From: Pseudomonas sp. TNT3
GTDB taxonomy: Bacteria; Pseudomonadota; Gammaproteobacteria; Pseudomonadales; Pseudomonadaceae
NCBI RefSeq assembly: GCF_010095445.2
Contig: NZ_WFGV02000036.1
Coordinates: 1 to 64,000, forward strand
Direction of reading: 5' to 3'
DNA: 64,000 bases
The position numbers and the translations under genes were made by a program. Below, piece after piece: positions 1 to 7,007 of this stretch (its first letter is position 1; every line of letters starts with the position of its first letter). The notes beneath the pieces were generated by a model. The model made no database searches and was not told where the DNA came from. It saw nothing but the letters and a program-made list of their open reading frames with translations.

Positions 1-1351
1 GGTGCAGGCCGTGGGTGTCGCCGGCGTAGAGTCGGGCGAGGCGTAGCCACATGCTTTCCAGGCCGGGGTTCCAGGTGTCGCGGTCGAACAGGAAGTTGAC
101 CCGGTAGCGGCCTTCGAGGTCGATTTCGGCGTAAGGATCGTTGGCCTGGGGGTTGGTGATACGCGCGGGGATGGTGCCGGCGATTTGGGGTTTGGCCGGC
201 AGCGGTGGACGAAAGCACACGGTTTGCAAGTAGGGGATGGCCTGGAAGTGCGCTTCGAAGCTGCGATCGCGGGCGGCCTGGGTGATCAGTTGGGTGATGA
301 CGCTGCCGGGCTCGAAGGCCTGGGGCGCGCCGCCGGAGATTTTCAGCACCTGGCCGGGTGCCAGGGTGGCGCTGCTGCTGATGCCGCTGAGTCGAGTCTG
401 GGCATTGAGGTAGCGTTCGTGGCGCAGGCGGGCGTAGAAGTAGCCGCTTTCGCTTTGCAGGTCTTCGTCCTGGTCGTAGCGATCGCCGAGCACGGTGTAG
501 GGTTCGGCGTAGTGGTAGGCCTCGCCGTAGTTGGTCGTGGCGCCGTGGGTCTGGTCGATTTCGCCGTCCAGATGGGCGCGGGCGTCACGGTGGTGGTAGG
601 CGCGGATGTTGACGTGTTGCTCGACCACGGCGTGGCTCGATTGCAACTGCCAGACGCCGTCTTGCTGGTGGCTGTTGAGGCCCGATGGCGGGCGGTACGG
701 CAGCTCGACGTCGAACTGGTAGGCGCGCTGGTCGTCGTGGAATTCGACGACGTCGATGTGCAGGCGATCGTTGCTGGTGAAGCGGTACCAGATGCCGACT
801 TCGGCCAGCAGGCGGTCGATGAAGGCCAGGTCGCTTTCGCCGAACTGCATGACCTGTTCGCGCTTGGGGTAGTCGCGGTGCAGGTGGAAAAGAAAGTCCT
901 GGCCTTCGAAGTCGTGACGACTGCGCAGGATGTGCTCGACGATTTCCGGCACGGATTGGTGCTGGTAGATGCGGAACTGTTGGCCCCTGCCCAGCCGTGC
1001 AAGACGCGGTTGCAGGGTGATTTCGTAGCGGGCTTCGTCGTTGGAGCCGGACAGGCGCTTGAAGCCGGTGATCACCCCGCGCAAGGTGCGCAGGGGGTTG
1101 ATCTCGGGCTTGGGCAGGCCGCGAATGAACAGCGGTTGCACGGCGGCGAAGAGGCTGAACTGGGCGTGTTTGTTTAGCAGCTGCTCGGCACCGATGTCGA
1201 GTTCAGTGGAGGTGAACTCGATGAGGTAGGTGAAGGGTTGGCTGAGGCGTTCTTCGCCATGGAAGGCCAGGACGTTGAGGGGCAGGTCGACGCGGCGGAC
1301 CTCGAGTTTGTGGCGGCTGTGGTCGAAGAAGGTGATCGGTGGGGTGAGCAT
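1..1351 (-). CDS. vgrG: Type VI secretion tip protein VgrG (N-terminal 450 residues, cut by window edge)
   Basis: The reverse strand reads open from an ATG at 1351 to the window edge, so the C-terminus is not visible. The start is preceded by AGGAAGG about 8 bases upstream. The translation begins MLTPPITFFDHSRHKLEV and shows the gp27-like base of VgrG proteins: an LSGSNDEARYEITLQP strand, a HLHRDYPKREQVMQFGESDL segment typical of the family, and RLARLYAGDTHGLH at the edge, where the gp5-like OB fold normally begins. VgrG trimers form the puncture tip of the type VI secretion system and carry effectors. No other T6SS component is visible, so this may be an orphan vgrG-effector island or the end of a larger cluster to the left. 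Family assignment is firm; any effector extension cannot be judged. Confidence 0.93.
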   Translation of the reverse strand, partial: MLTPPITFFDHSRHKLEVRRVDLPLNVLAFHGEERLSQPFTYLIEFTSTELDIGAEQLLNKHAQFSLFAAVQPLFIRGLPKPEINPLRTLRGVITGFKRLSGSNDEARYEITLQPRLARLGRGQQFRIYQHQSVPEIVEHILRSRHDFEGQDFLFHLHRDYPKREQVMQFGESDLAFIDRLLAEVGIWYRFTSNDRLHIDVVEFHDDQRAYQFDVELPYRPPSGLNSHQQDGVWQLQSSHAVVEQHVNIRAYHHRDARAHLDGEIDQTHGATTNYGEAYHYAEPYTVLGDRYDQDEDLQSESGYFYARLRHERYLNAQTRLSGISSSATLAPGQVLKISGGAPQAFEPGSVITQLITQAARDRSFEAHFQAIPYLQTVCFRPPLPAKPQIAGTIPARITNPQANDPYAEIDLEGRYRVNFLFDRDTWNPGLESMWLRLARLYAGDTHGLH

Positions 1352-1793
1352 GTTCAGGCCTTCCTGGTCTGTGATGAGGCGTCAGGAAGGGAGCCCTTCC
1401 CCCTGTTCCAAGGGGTAGAAAGCTTTCAAGAAATGGGTGCAATTTTATATAGGATGTTTCCGCGTGACGCGTAGGACGGGTCCGGGTTTTGGGGCGCTGT
1501 AGCTGTAGGAAAAATCGTGTTCTGGCGGGATGATTTGGCGTGGCTTCTTTACTGTGGGGGCCGTTCGGGCCCCATCGCGAGCAGGCTCGCCCCTACAGTT
1601 GAACGAGTTTTTTGGGGATTTTTTGTCTGGCTGGAAAATGGTATTGGGCATACTGAACCATCTTTCCAGATGGCCCTGTTTAATCGCCGTCAGCTTCACT
1701 TCTTGAAAGCTACATCACCTTGCGTGGATGCCTACAGGTACGCCAGAATCCGCCGGCTTGTGCGCCTTGGGTGCGGGCTCTATCGTGGGTCGG
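1352..1793. other. Intergenic region upstream of vgrG
   Basis: About 440 bases without a credible gene. The open frame at 1517-1855 on the plus strand has no ribosome binding site and runs through repeat sequence. The stretch contains a single REP half-site at 1574-1598 next to a short GC-rich hairpin at 1556-1573 (GGGGGCC-GTTC-GGGCCCC). The vgrG promoter must lie here, but I see no clear sigma-54 (-24/-12) or sigma-70 pair. Confidence 0.6.
1574..1598 (+). repeat. REP half-site, class A
   Basis: Reads ATCGCGAGCAGGCTCGCCCC then TACAG. It matches the class found as inverted pairs at 17123, 22767 and 33759 in this window. Only one arm is present here. Confidence 0.7.
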
Positions 1794-2006
1794 TCGCTGA
1801 AAAACAGCGATTGGGTTTGGTAGCCCGGCAATTAGGCGCAGAGCACTTCCATTAGCAGGACTTTAAGGTCTCTGTTTATGGCGGCCATGCGCAGGGCTCC
1901 TTCGGGGGCGCCGGGTCCTAATTGCCGGTCTACCAACCTACGTATGGCCGCCACCCTCGTTTGGTAGCGAGCGATGGCTCATTTGATACAATTAGGAGTT
2001 CGATCC
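1794..2006 (+). promoter_or_regulatory. Candidate structured RNA leader of the DUF6124 gene
   Basis: Seen directly: a hairpin TCGCTG-AAAAA-CAGCGA (1794-1810); arm A TTGGTAGCCCGGCAATTAG (1817-1835), complementary at 18 of 19 positions to arm A' CTAATTGCCGGTCTACCAA (1918-1936); arm B GGCGGCCAT (1880-1888), perfectly complementary to B' ATGGCCGCC (1944-1952); and a UUCG-capped hairpin GCTCC-TTCG-GGGGC (1896-1909). The order A-B-A'-B' crosses, as in a pseudoknot. Pieces of arm A recur at 1961-1967 (TTGGTAG) and 1990-1996 (CAATTAG); the second abuts the Shine-Dalgarno TAGGAG. Arm A' could therefore pair with either copy. A cis-acting RNA is inferred. A 120-bp MITE with 19-bp terminal repeats is the main alternative. 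I do not recognise a named RNA family. Confidence 0.5.
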
Positions 2007-2354
2007 ATGCCCAAGGTAACGCCCAATCCGCCGGATATCGATCCGGTAGCATCCAGTGAAAAGCCCGATTCAAATAATCCTCAAAACAAAGCCAATCGCA
2101 CGCCCTCAATCGCCGACATCAAAGCCACCCCGCACAAACTCTGCACCTTCTTCACCGTCAACCCCGACCTCGATAACGAAACCCTGCTGGCCTATGCCTG
2201 CGAGTCTCTGGCGTCGGCGAATGTGATGGCCACTGATCTGGTGGATCATTTGGAAGGGACGTCGCGTAATGCGTTGTTGGGGATCGCGCAGGCCATCATG
2301 CTGGGCGAGTTGGCGGTGAATCGGGTGTTGGATCGAATCGAGGCGTCTGAGTAG
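2007..2354 (+). CDS. DUF6124 family protein (small, function unknown)
   Basis: 115 residues. The start at 2007 is chosen over the in-frame ATG at 1974 because TAGGAG ends 8 bases before it and the conserved protein begins MPKVTPNPPDID. The first 50 residues are polar and probably disordered (Pro, Asn, Asp rich). The C-terminal two thirds (LCTFFTVNPDLDNETLLAYA onward) form a compact, probably helical domain with a conserved LLGIAQAIMLGELAVNRVLD segment. Small proteins of this family (formerly grouped under DUF3077) are multicopy in fluorescent pseudomonads, and no biochemical role is known to me. No signal peptide or membrane segment is visible. The long structured leader suggests post-transcriptional control. 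Confidence 0.85.
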   Translation: MPKVTPNPPDIDPVASSEKPDSNNPQNKANRTPSIADIKATPHKLCTFFTVNPDLDNETLLAYACESLASANVMATDLVDHLEGTSRNALLGIAQAIMLGELAVNRVLDRIEASE

Positions 2355-2365
2355 CGGTCGATTAG

Positions 2366-2450
2366 AAGATCAAAAGATCGCAGCCTCGTTTCACTCGACA
2401 GCTCCTACAAGGGAATGTCGAGTGCAACGAGGCTGCGATCTTTTGATCTT
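2366..2450. repeat. Paired REP (REPIN-like) palindrome, class B
   Basis: A 25-bp arm at 2366-2390 is perfectly complementary to 2426-2450. The inner 9-bp arms CACTCGACA (2392-2400) and TGTCGAGTG (2417-2425) extend the stem to about 35 bp with one mismatch. It lies between two tandem plus-strand genes and could act as a transcript-end stabiliser or terminator. Confidence 0.85.
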
Positions 2451-2480
2451 GTCCAATCCCCCTCAAGAAACGGAGTTCAA

Positions 2481-2876
2481 ATGAAGACTGACTGGCAACA
2501 AATCCGAGACATGATGAACACCGTCATCGATAGCTGCGAGCAGCTCGAAGCGGCGGGACTCAGGGAAGAACATCGTGCCGCGACCGTGCACATCAACGGC
2601 GTCGATTACTCTGTTCAGGAGTTTCTGATCAGCGCCTGGACGTTGCCGGAGAATATCCGCTACCAGATCATTCGCGAGCGACACGACGCCGGGAATGATC
2701 TGCCTTACGTGCCAGAGGCGGCGCGGATTCTGGTCGCCATGGCGCAGGCGTGTGCGGAGCTTGTGGGGGCTCGGAACAGTGCTCCGGCCAAGACAGCCAT
2801 TGAAGGGATGCAGCATTGGTACAAGGCGTATGCGGTGCCTCATATGATTGCGGCGATTGAGGGGGCCGGGAAGTAA
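2481..2876 (+). CDS. Hypothetical protein, 131 residues
   Basis: The start at 2481 is set by CGGAG 6 bases upstream; the longer frame from 2415 runs back into the REP palindrome. The protein begins MKTDWQQIRDMMNTVIDSCE and looks soluble and mostly alpha-helical, with no signal peptide or transmembrane segment. Recognisable patches are HINGVDYSVQEFLISAWTLP and GMQHWYKAYAVPHMIAAIEG. I do not recognise the family. It is framed by two copies of the same 43-bp REP sequence (2366-2408 and 2904-2946) in direct orientation, so the gene sits like a cassette between repeats. Codon use looks like the neighbours. A role linked to the adjacent DUF6124 gene is possible but unsupported. Confidence 0.75.
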   Translation: MKTDWQQIRDMMNTVIDSCEQLEAAGLREEHRAATVHINGVDYSVQEFLISAWTLPENIRYQIIRERHDAGNDLPYVPEAARILVAMAQACAELVGARNSAPAKTAIEGMQHWYKAYAVPHMIAAIEGAGK

Positions 2877-2903
2877 GGGCGGGATGCTGCGATCATCAAG
2901 ATC

Positions 2904-2946
2904 AAGATCAAAAGATCGCAGCCTCGTTTCACTCGACAGCTCCTAC
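2904..2946. repeat. REP half-site, class B, overlapping the permease stop codon
   Basis: 43 bases identical to 2366-2408 in the same orientation. The last four bases include the TAG stop of the minus-strand permease (2943-2945). There is no second arm nearby. Confidence 0.8.
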
Positions 2947-4340
2947 GCAGCTTCTAGCACCATCACCGTTCTCCTGGCCAGTACGTAATAGACAATCCCC
3001 GGCACCACCAGCCCCACGATCCATGAAATATCCACGCCGCCCAACTGCGCGACCATTGGGCCAGAGTAGAAGTGCGTGTCGACAAAAGGCAGCTGTACCA
3101 GCACGCCCATGATGTACACGCTGATCCCTGTCCTGTTCCAGCGACCGTATCGGCCGTTCGGGTTTGACAGTGCCGGGATGTCGTAGCGTTCCTTGTTGAT
3201 GAAGTAGTAATCCACCAGGTTGATCGCGCTCCAGGGGGTGAAGAACGTCAGCAGGAACAGGATGAAGTACTTGAAGCTGTTGAGGAACGAGTACTGGCCC
3301 AGCAGCGCCAGTGTTGTCGAGGCCGCGACGATCGCCAGTACAAACAGCATGCGTTGCCTGGCGGTAATCTCCAGGCGGCCCTTGAAGCCGCTGATGATGG
3401 TTGCCACGCACATGAAGCTGCCATAGGCGTTGAGGGTGGAGACGGTGACTTTGCCGAACACGATGCTCAGGTAGAGCAGCGAAGCCATCAGGCCGGTGCT
3501 GCCCAGGCTGACGATGGTCGCCACTTCATGCCCGCGGAAATTGGCGCCCGTCAGTGCCGCTGCGAACACGCCCAGGACCATCGACGCCTGGGCGCCCAGC
3601 ACGGTCCCCAGCCCCACGGCGGTGAAGGTTTTCCAGGAGGACGTCTTGCTGGGCAGATAGCGCGAATAGTCGGCGACGTAGGGGCCGAAGGCGATTTGCC
3701 ACGAGGCGGAAAGCGACACCGCGAGCAGGAAGGTACTCCAGCCGAAGTGGCGATTGTCCAGCAGCAGGCCGATATCGTTGAGTGTCAGCAATCGGGTAAA
3801 CAGGTAGACGAAGGCAATGATGCCCAGCACGCTGGCGACTTTGCCGACCAGATGAATCACTCGATACCCGAACATCGTCAACAGGGCGATGGCGGCGGCG
3901 AATATCAGAATGCCGGTGCTGTCGCTGACCTGGATCAACTGGGCAATCGCCTGCCCGGACAACACCGCCCCCGTGGCGCTGAACCCCAGGTACATCAGGC
4001 ACACCAGCACGATCGGGATGGCCGCGCCGTAGACCCCGAACTGCACGCGACTGGAGATCATCTGCGGCAACCCAAGTCTGGGCCCCTGAGCCGCGTGCAG
4101 GGCGACGACGGCGCCGCCGAGCAGTTGGCCGATCAACAGGCCGATGAGGGACCAGAACACATCCCCCCCCAGCACCACCGCCAATGCGCCGGTGACGATC
4201 GCGGTGATTTGCAGGTTGGCGCCAAGCCACAGGGTGAACTGGCTGTAGAGGCTGCCATGACGCTCGGCCTCGGGAATGTAATCGATCGAACGGGTCTCGA
4301 TCAGGGGGTTGCGTTGCGGACTGTCGCTGACCTTGGTCAT
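2943..4340 (-). CDS. NCS1-family nucleobase/hydantoin/allantoin-type permease (CodB-like)
   Basis: 465 residues. The start at 4340 is preceded by AGAAGAG about 8 bases upstream; the frame extends further upstream but through the neighbour's spacer. About twelve hydrophobic segments are visible, beginning with FTLWLGANLQITAIVTGALA, a segment characteristic of the nucleobase:cation symporter-1 family. IAFGPYVADYSRYLP and TPWSAINLVDYYFI are further family hallmarks. Members import cytosine, uracil, allantoin, hydantoins or thiamine with Na+ or H+ across the inner membrane; the substrate here cannot be read from sequence. It is the last gene of a minus-strand series behind a porin and two exported amidohydrolases, so it probably imports the product or substrate of those enzymes. 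It converges on the 131-residue gene. Confidence 0.9.
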   Translation of the reverse strand: MTKVSDSPQRNPLIETRSIDYIPEAERHGSLYSQFTLWLGANLQITAIVTGALAVVLGGDVFWSLIGLLIGQLLGGAVVALHAAQGPRLGLPQMISSRVQFGVYGAAIPIVLVCLMYLGFSATGAVLSGQAIAQLIQVSDSTGILIFAAAIALLTMFGYRVIHLVGKVASVLGIIAFVYLFTRLLTLNDIGLLLDNRHFGWSTFLLAVSLSASWQIAFGPYVADYSRYLPSKTSSWKTFTAVGLGTVLGAQASMVLGVFAAALTGANFRGHEVATIVSLGSTGLMASLLYLSIVFGKVTVSTLNAYGSFMCVATIISGFKGRLEITARQRMLFVLAIVAASTTLALLGQYSFLNSFKYFILFLLTFFTPWSAINLVDYYFINKERYDIPALSNPNGRYGRWNRTGISVYIMGVLVQLPFVDTHFYSGPMVAQLGGVDISWIVGLVVPGIVYYVLARRTVMVLEAA

Positions 4341-4390
4341 TGCTGTGTGCTCTTCTGAGGAAGACGGATGTGGGGCGCGCAGGCTCATGC

Positions 4391-5131
4391 TTAGAACGTC
4401 TTGCTGGCGCTGGCGATGACCGTGGCGTTGCACAGATCGCCGTAGCCGTACCAGCTCGTGCATTCGCTTTTGGACAGGTCGGTATCGACGTAACTGAGGC
4501 CCCAGGTCACGCCGACGAAATCCCGGCTGACCTTGGCTTCCCACTCGTAGTAGGCGTTGCGGTTGTCGCCGCTGCCCGACCAGTAGGCCGGGTCTTTGAC
4601 ATCGCTGCGACCGACGCGCAGGTCGAGGCCAACCTCGGCTGGCAACGCGATCTTGTAGGCGAGGTAGGTGTAGAGCGTGTCCTGGTCTTCGCCGAAAATA
4701 TTGGGGGTATCGTTGGAATAGTGGACGCCGAGCTTCACGCCATAGACATCAAGAATCCCGTAGACCTCACTGAAGTTGAACTGCCCTTCCTTGGGAAAGC
4801 TGTACTTGAGATAACCCAGGTCCAGGCTGATGGCGTCGGTCGCCTGCCAGTAGTAACCGGCGTAGTACTCGAGCTCCTGGCGGGTTTTGAATTCGCCGCC
4901 GAAATCGACGTTCGAGGTCCAGGTGCCGATGTACAGGCCGCTGCTGTGCACCAGCGTGGCGCTCGCCTGGATCGCGGGGTCGCCGAGGGTTTGCGAGACA
5001 CCGCGGGAGCGATAGTCGCTGACGGCGGCCAGGCTCATGTCCAGGCTGAAGTCGTCGTTCAGGGCCAAGGCGTGGGAGGTCAAGGGTGCCAACAGCAAGC
5101 TGGCGAGGGTGCAGAGTGAGCGCGCGTTCAT
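4391..5131 (-). CDS. TorF-family putative outer-membrane porin (Gcw_chp type)
   Basis: 246 residues. An N-terminal signal peptide ends near SHALA (residues 1-23). The mature part opens with FSLDMSLAAVSDYRSRGVSQ, the diagnostic segment of the Gcw_chp/TorF family, and then alternates short amphipathic strands with polar turns (YYAGYYWQATDAISLDLGYL, GVKLGVHYSNDTPN), ending in an aromatic residue (SKTF) as outer-membrane beta-barrels do. AAGAG precedes the start. It stands 50 bases before the permease gene and 111 bases after the amidohydrolase, all on the same strand, so it is likely the outer-membrane entry route of the same uptake system. Pore activity is inferred from family membership. Confidence 0.88.
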   Translation of the reverse strand: MNARSLCTLASLLLAPLTSHALALNDDFSLDMSLAAVSDYRSRGVSQTLGDPAIQASATLVHSSGLYIGTWTSNVDFGGEFKTRQELEYYAGYYWQATDAISLDLGYLKYSFPKEGQFNFSEVYGILDVYGVKLGVHYSNDTPNIFGEDQDTLYTYLAYKIALPAEVGLDLRVGRSDVKDPAYWSGSGDNRNAYYEWEAKVSRDFVGVTWGLSYVDTDLSKSECTSWYGYGDLCNATVIASASKTF

Positions 5132-5242
5132 ACAAATCTCTTATTTTTATGGAGGTACAGGAATGTCGGGCGTGCCGCTGCCGAACCCCTCGCAGGACGA
5201 GGAGCCGGGCAGTTTTTTGGGGTGTTGCGGGTGAAGGAGTGG

Positions 5243-6985
5243 TCAGGACGCGGGGGCGTAGACCTCTTTGCCGGCGAAGAAAGTTTTCAGCACTTGCGTG
5301 TCGAACAGCTCATCGTCGCTGACCTTGAACACGTCGCGGTCGAGGATGATCAGGTCCGCCTGTTTGCCCGGCAGCAGAGAGCCGATTTGCTTCTCCAGTC
5401 GCAAGGCTTTGGCCGCATTGAGGGTGTAGGCGTAGAACATGGTCTGGCGATCAATGCTTTCCTTGGCATTCAGCACGCCCAGTGGACCTTTGCGGGTGCT
5501 GGCCTGAGCGATGGCGTTCCACGGATTGGGGCTGGACACCGGCCAGTCGCTGCCGCCGGCGATGACAGCACCGGCGTTATGCAGTGATCGGGCGGGATAC
5601 TGATAGCCATAGGCAAACGCGCTGATGTACGGCTTGACGAGCTCCACGGTGTAGCTTTCGCCAGTGGCCCACAGCAGCTGCATGGAGGCGATCACGCCCA
5701 GCTGCTTGAAGCGTGGAAACTCTTTGGGGTTGACCAGTTGCAAGTGGCTGATGCTGTGCGCCATCGGCGTCGGGTTCAGCTTGCGGGCGTATTCGAAACC
5801 ATTGAGTGATTCACGCACCGCGCGGTCGCCGACGGCATGCATATGCACGATCCAGTCACGCTTTTCCGCCGCGACGACCAGCTCGCCGAAGTGCGCGGGA
5901 TCGATCAGCAATTGTCCATCTTTATGGCTGTTCTTGAACGGTACGATCACCGCGGCGGTCTGCCCGGGGAACTCCAGGACACCGTCAGCGAAGACCTTGA
6001 GACCGGGGAACGTCACGTTGGGCACGCCCTCGAATTTCTTCATGACCTTGGCCAGCACTTCCAGGTCAGCCGGTGTGCTTTTCGGATTGGTCAGCAGCAG
6101 CGCGGCCACGTGGGCGCTGAGTTCGCCCTTCTGCGCCAGTTCGCGGTACAACGGCAGGACGCCGTAGCTCTGTTCGGTGGCCTGGAAATCGAACAACGAA
6201 TCACCGCTGCCGGCATTCGCTGCAGCGTCCATCCAGGCGGTGACGCCGTATTGATTATTGACCCTGACGGCTTCGCGGGCCGCTTTAAGCATGACCTCGT
6301 CACTCGGTGCCGGAATCTGGCTGCGCACCAGATCCCAGCGCGACTCGGCAAAGTAACCCGTGGGCGTGAAATCCTTCTCGTGCCCGACGTAGCTGCGCTC
6401 TTTTTCCGACAGGCCCTTGACCAGTGCGGCGTCTATTTTCAGGCGCTTGAGCATGGCGTTGTTGGCCCAGCCGGTGTGCCCGTCAATACCGCTGAGCACC
6501 AAGGGCTGATCGGCCCAGCGGCCCTGATTGAAGCGTTGGCCGAGCTCACGGCTTTTCTCCCAGTAGGCCGAACTTACGCCCGCGATGCTGACCACATCAC
6601 CGGCCCGAGCACGCCCCGCCTGCTCCTGTTCGATGATCCATTGTTCAAGTTCCGGCAGCGGCTTGACCTCGTCCAGCAGCGTCGCGCCCATACTGTCGAA
6701 TGCGGCGACGATCGGGTGGCTGTGACTGTCGATCATGCCGGGCATCAACACTTTGCCCGCCAGATCGATTCGCCGGGTGCGCTCATCCGCCAGGGCGTTG
6801 ATTTGGGCGTCAGTGCCCACTTGAAGAATCTTGCCGTCTTGTACGGCGACGGCCTGAACCAGCGCCTGACCCGGTTCGGCGGTGAATACTTTGCCGTTGA
6901 ACAGGACCAGGTCTGCGGCGGCCATCGCTTGCACGGACGACAACGCGAGGGCTGCGGCCAACAGGTTTGGAATGAATCGTTGCAT
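5243..6985 (-). CDS. Exported amidohydrolase, YtcJ/Amidohydro_3 type (copy 1)
   Basis: 580 residues with a Sec signal peptide (MQRFIPNLLAAALALSSVQA then MAAA). The metal-binding HxH of the amidohydrolase superfamily is at H88-x-H90 (GMIDSHSHP). Further ligand regions are HMHAVGDRAVR, SISHLQL and GGSDWPV near the C-terminus, and the N- and C-terminal composite beta-sandwich (LVLFNGKVFTAE, GKQADLIILDRDVF) is complete. YtcJ-like enzymes hydrolyse amide or cyclic amide bonds; no substrate is assigned to this branch. The gene starts 22 bases after the paralogue upstream and continues into the porin and permease genes. A periplasmic location follows from the signal peptide. The enzyme family is certain and the reaction is not. 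Confidence 0.9.
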   Translation of the reverse strand: MQRFIPNLLAAALALSSVQAMAAADLVLFNGKVFTAEPGQALVQAVAVQDGKILQVGTDAQINALADERTRRIDLAGKVLMPGMIDSHSHPIVAAFDSMGATLLDEVKPLPELEQWIIEQEQAGRARAGDVVSIAGVSSAYWEKSRELGQRFNQGRWADQPLVLSGIDGHTGWANNAMLKRLKIDAALVKGLSEKERSYVGHEKDFTPTGYFAESRWDLVRSQIPAPSDEVMLKAAREAVRVNNQYGVTAWMDAAANAGSGDSLFDFQATEQSYGVLPLYRELAQKGELSAHVAALLLTNPKSTPADLEVLAKVMKKFEGVPNVTFPGLKVFADGVLEFPGQTAAVIVPFKNSHKDGQLLIDPAHFGELVVAAEKRDWIVHMHAVGDRAVRESLNGFEYARKLNPTPMAHSISHLQLVNPKEFPRFKQLGVIASMQLLWATGESYTVELVKPYISAFAYGYQYPARSLHNAGAVIAGGSDWPVSSPNPWNAIAQASTRKGPLGVLNAKESIDRQTMFYAYTLNAAKALRLEKQIGSLLPGKQADLIILDRDVFKVSDDELFDTQVLKTFFAGKEVYAPAS

Positions 6986-7007
6986 GGGAACGCTCTCTTA
7001 TAGGTTT

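Noticed and set aside
1517-1855. 112-residue plus-strand open frame
   Set aside because: Crosses a REP half-site and the structured leader, has no ribosome binding site and no recognisable domain.
1817-1936. Integron attC site
   Set aside because: The arms lack the GTTRRRY/RYYYAAC core sites and there is no integrase or cassette array.
1832-1981. A 48-codon open frame on the minus strand across the DUF6124 leader, ending ...VLLMEVLCA
   Set aside because: No start codon with a ribosome binding site, rare codons (ATA, AGG), and the sequence is explained by the paired arms of the leader.
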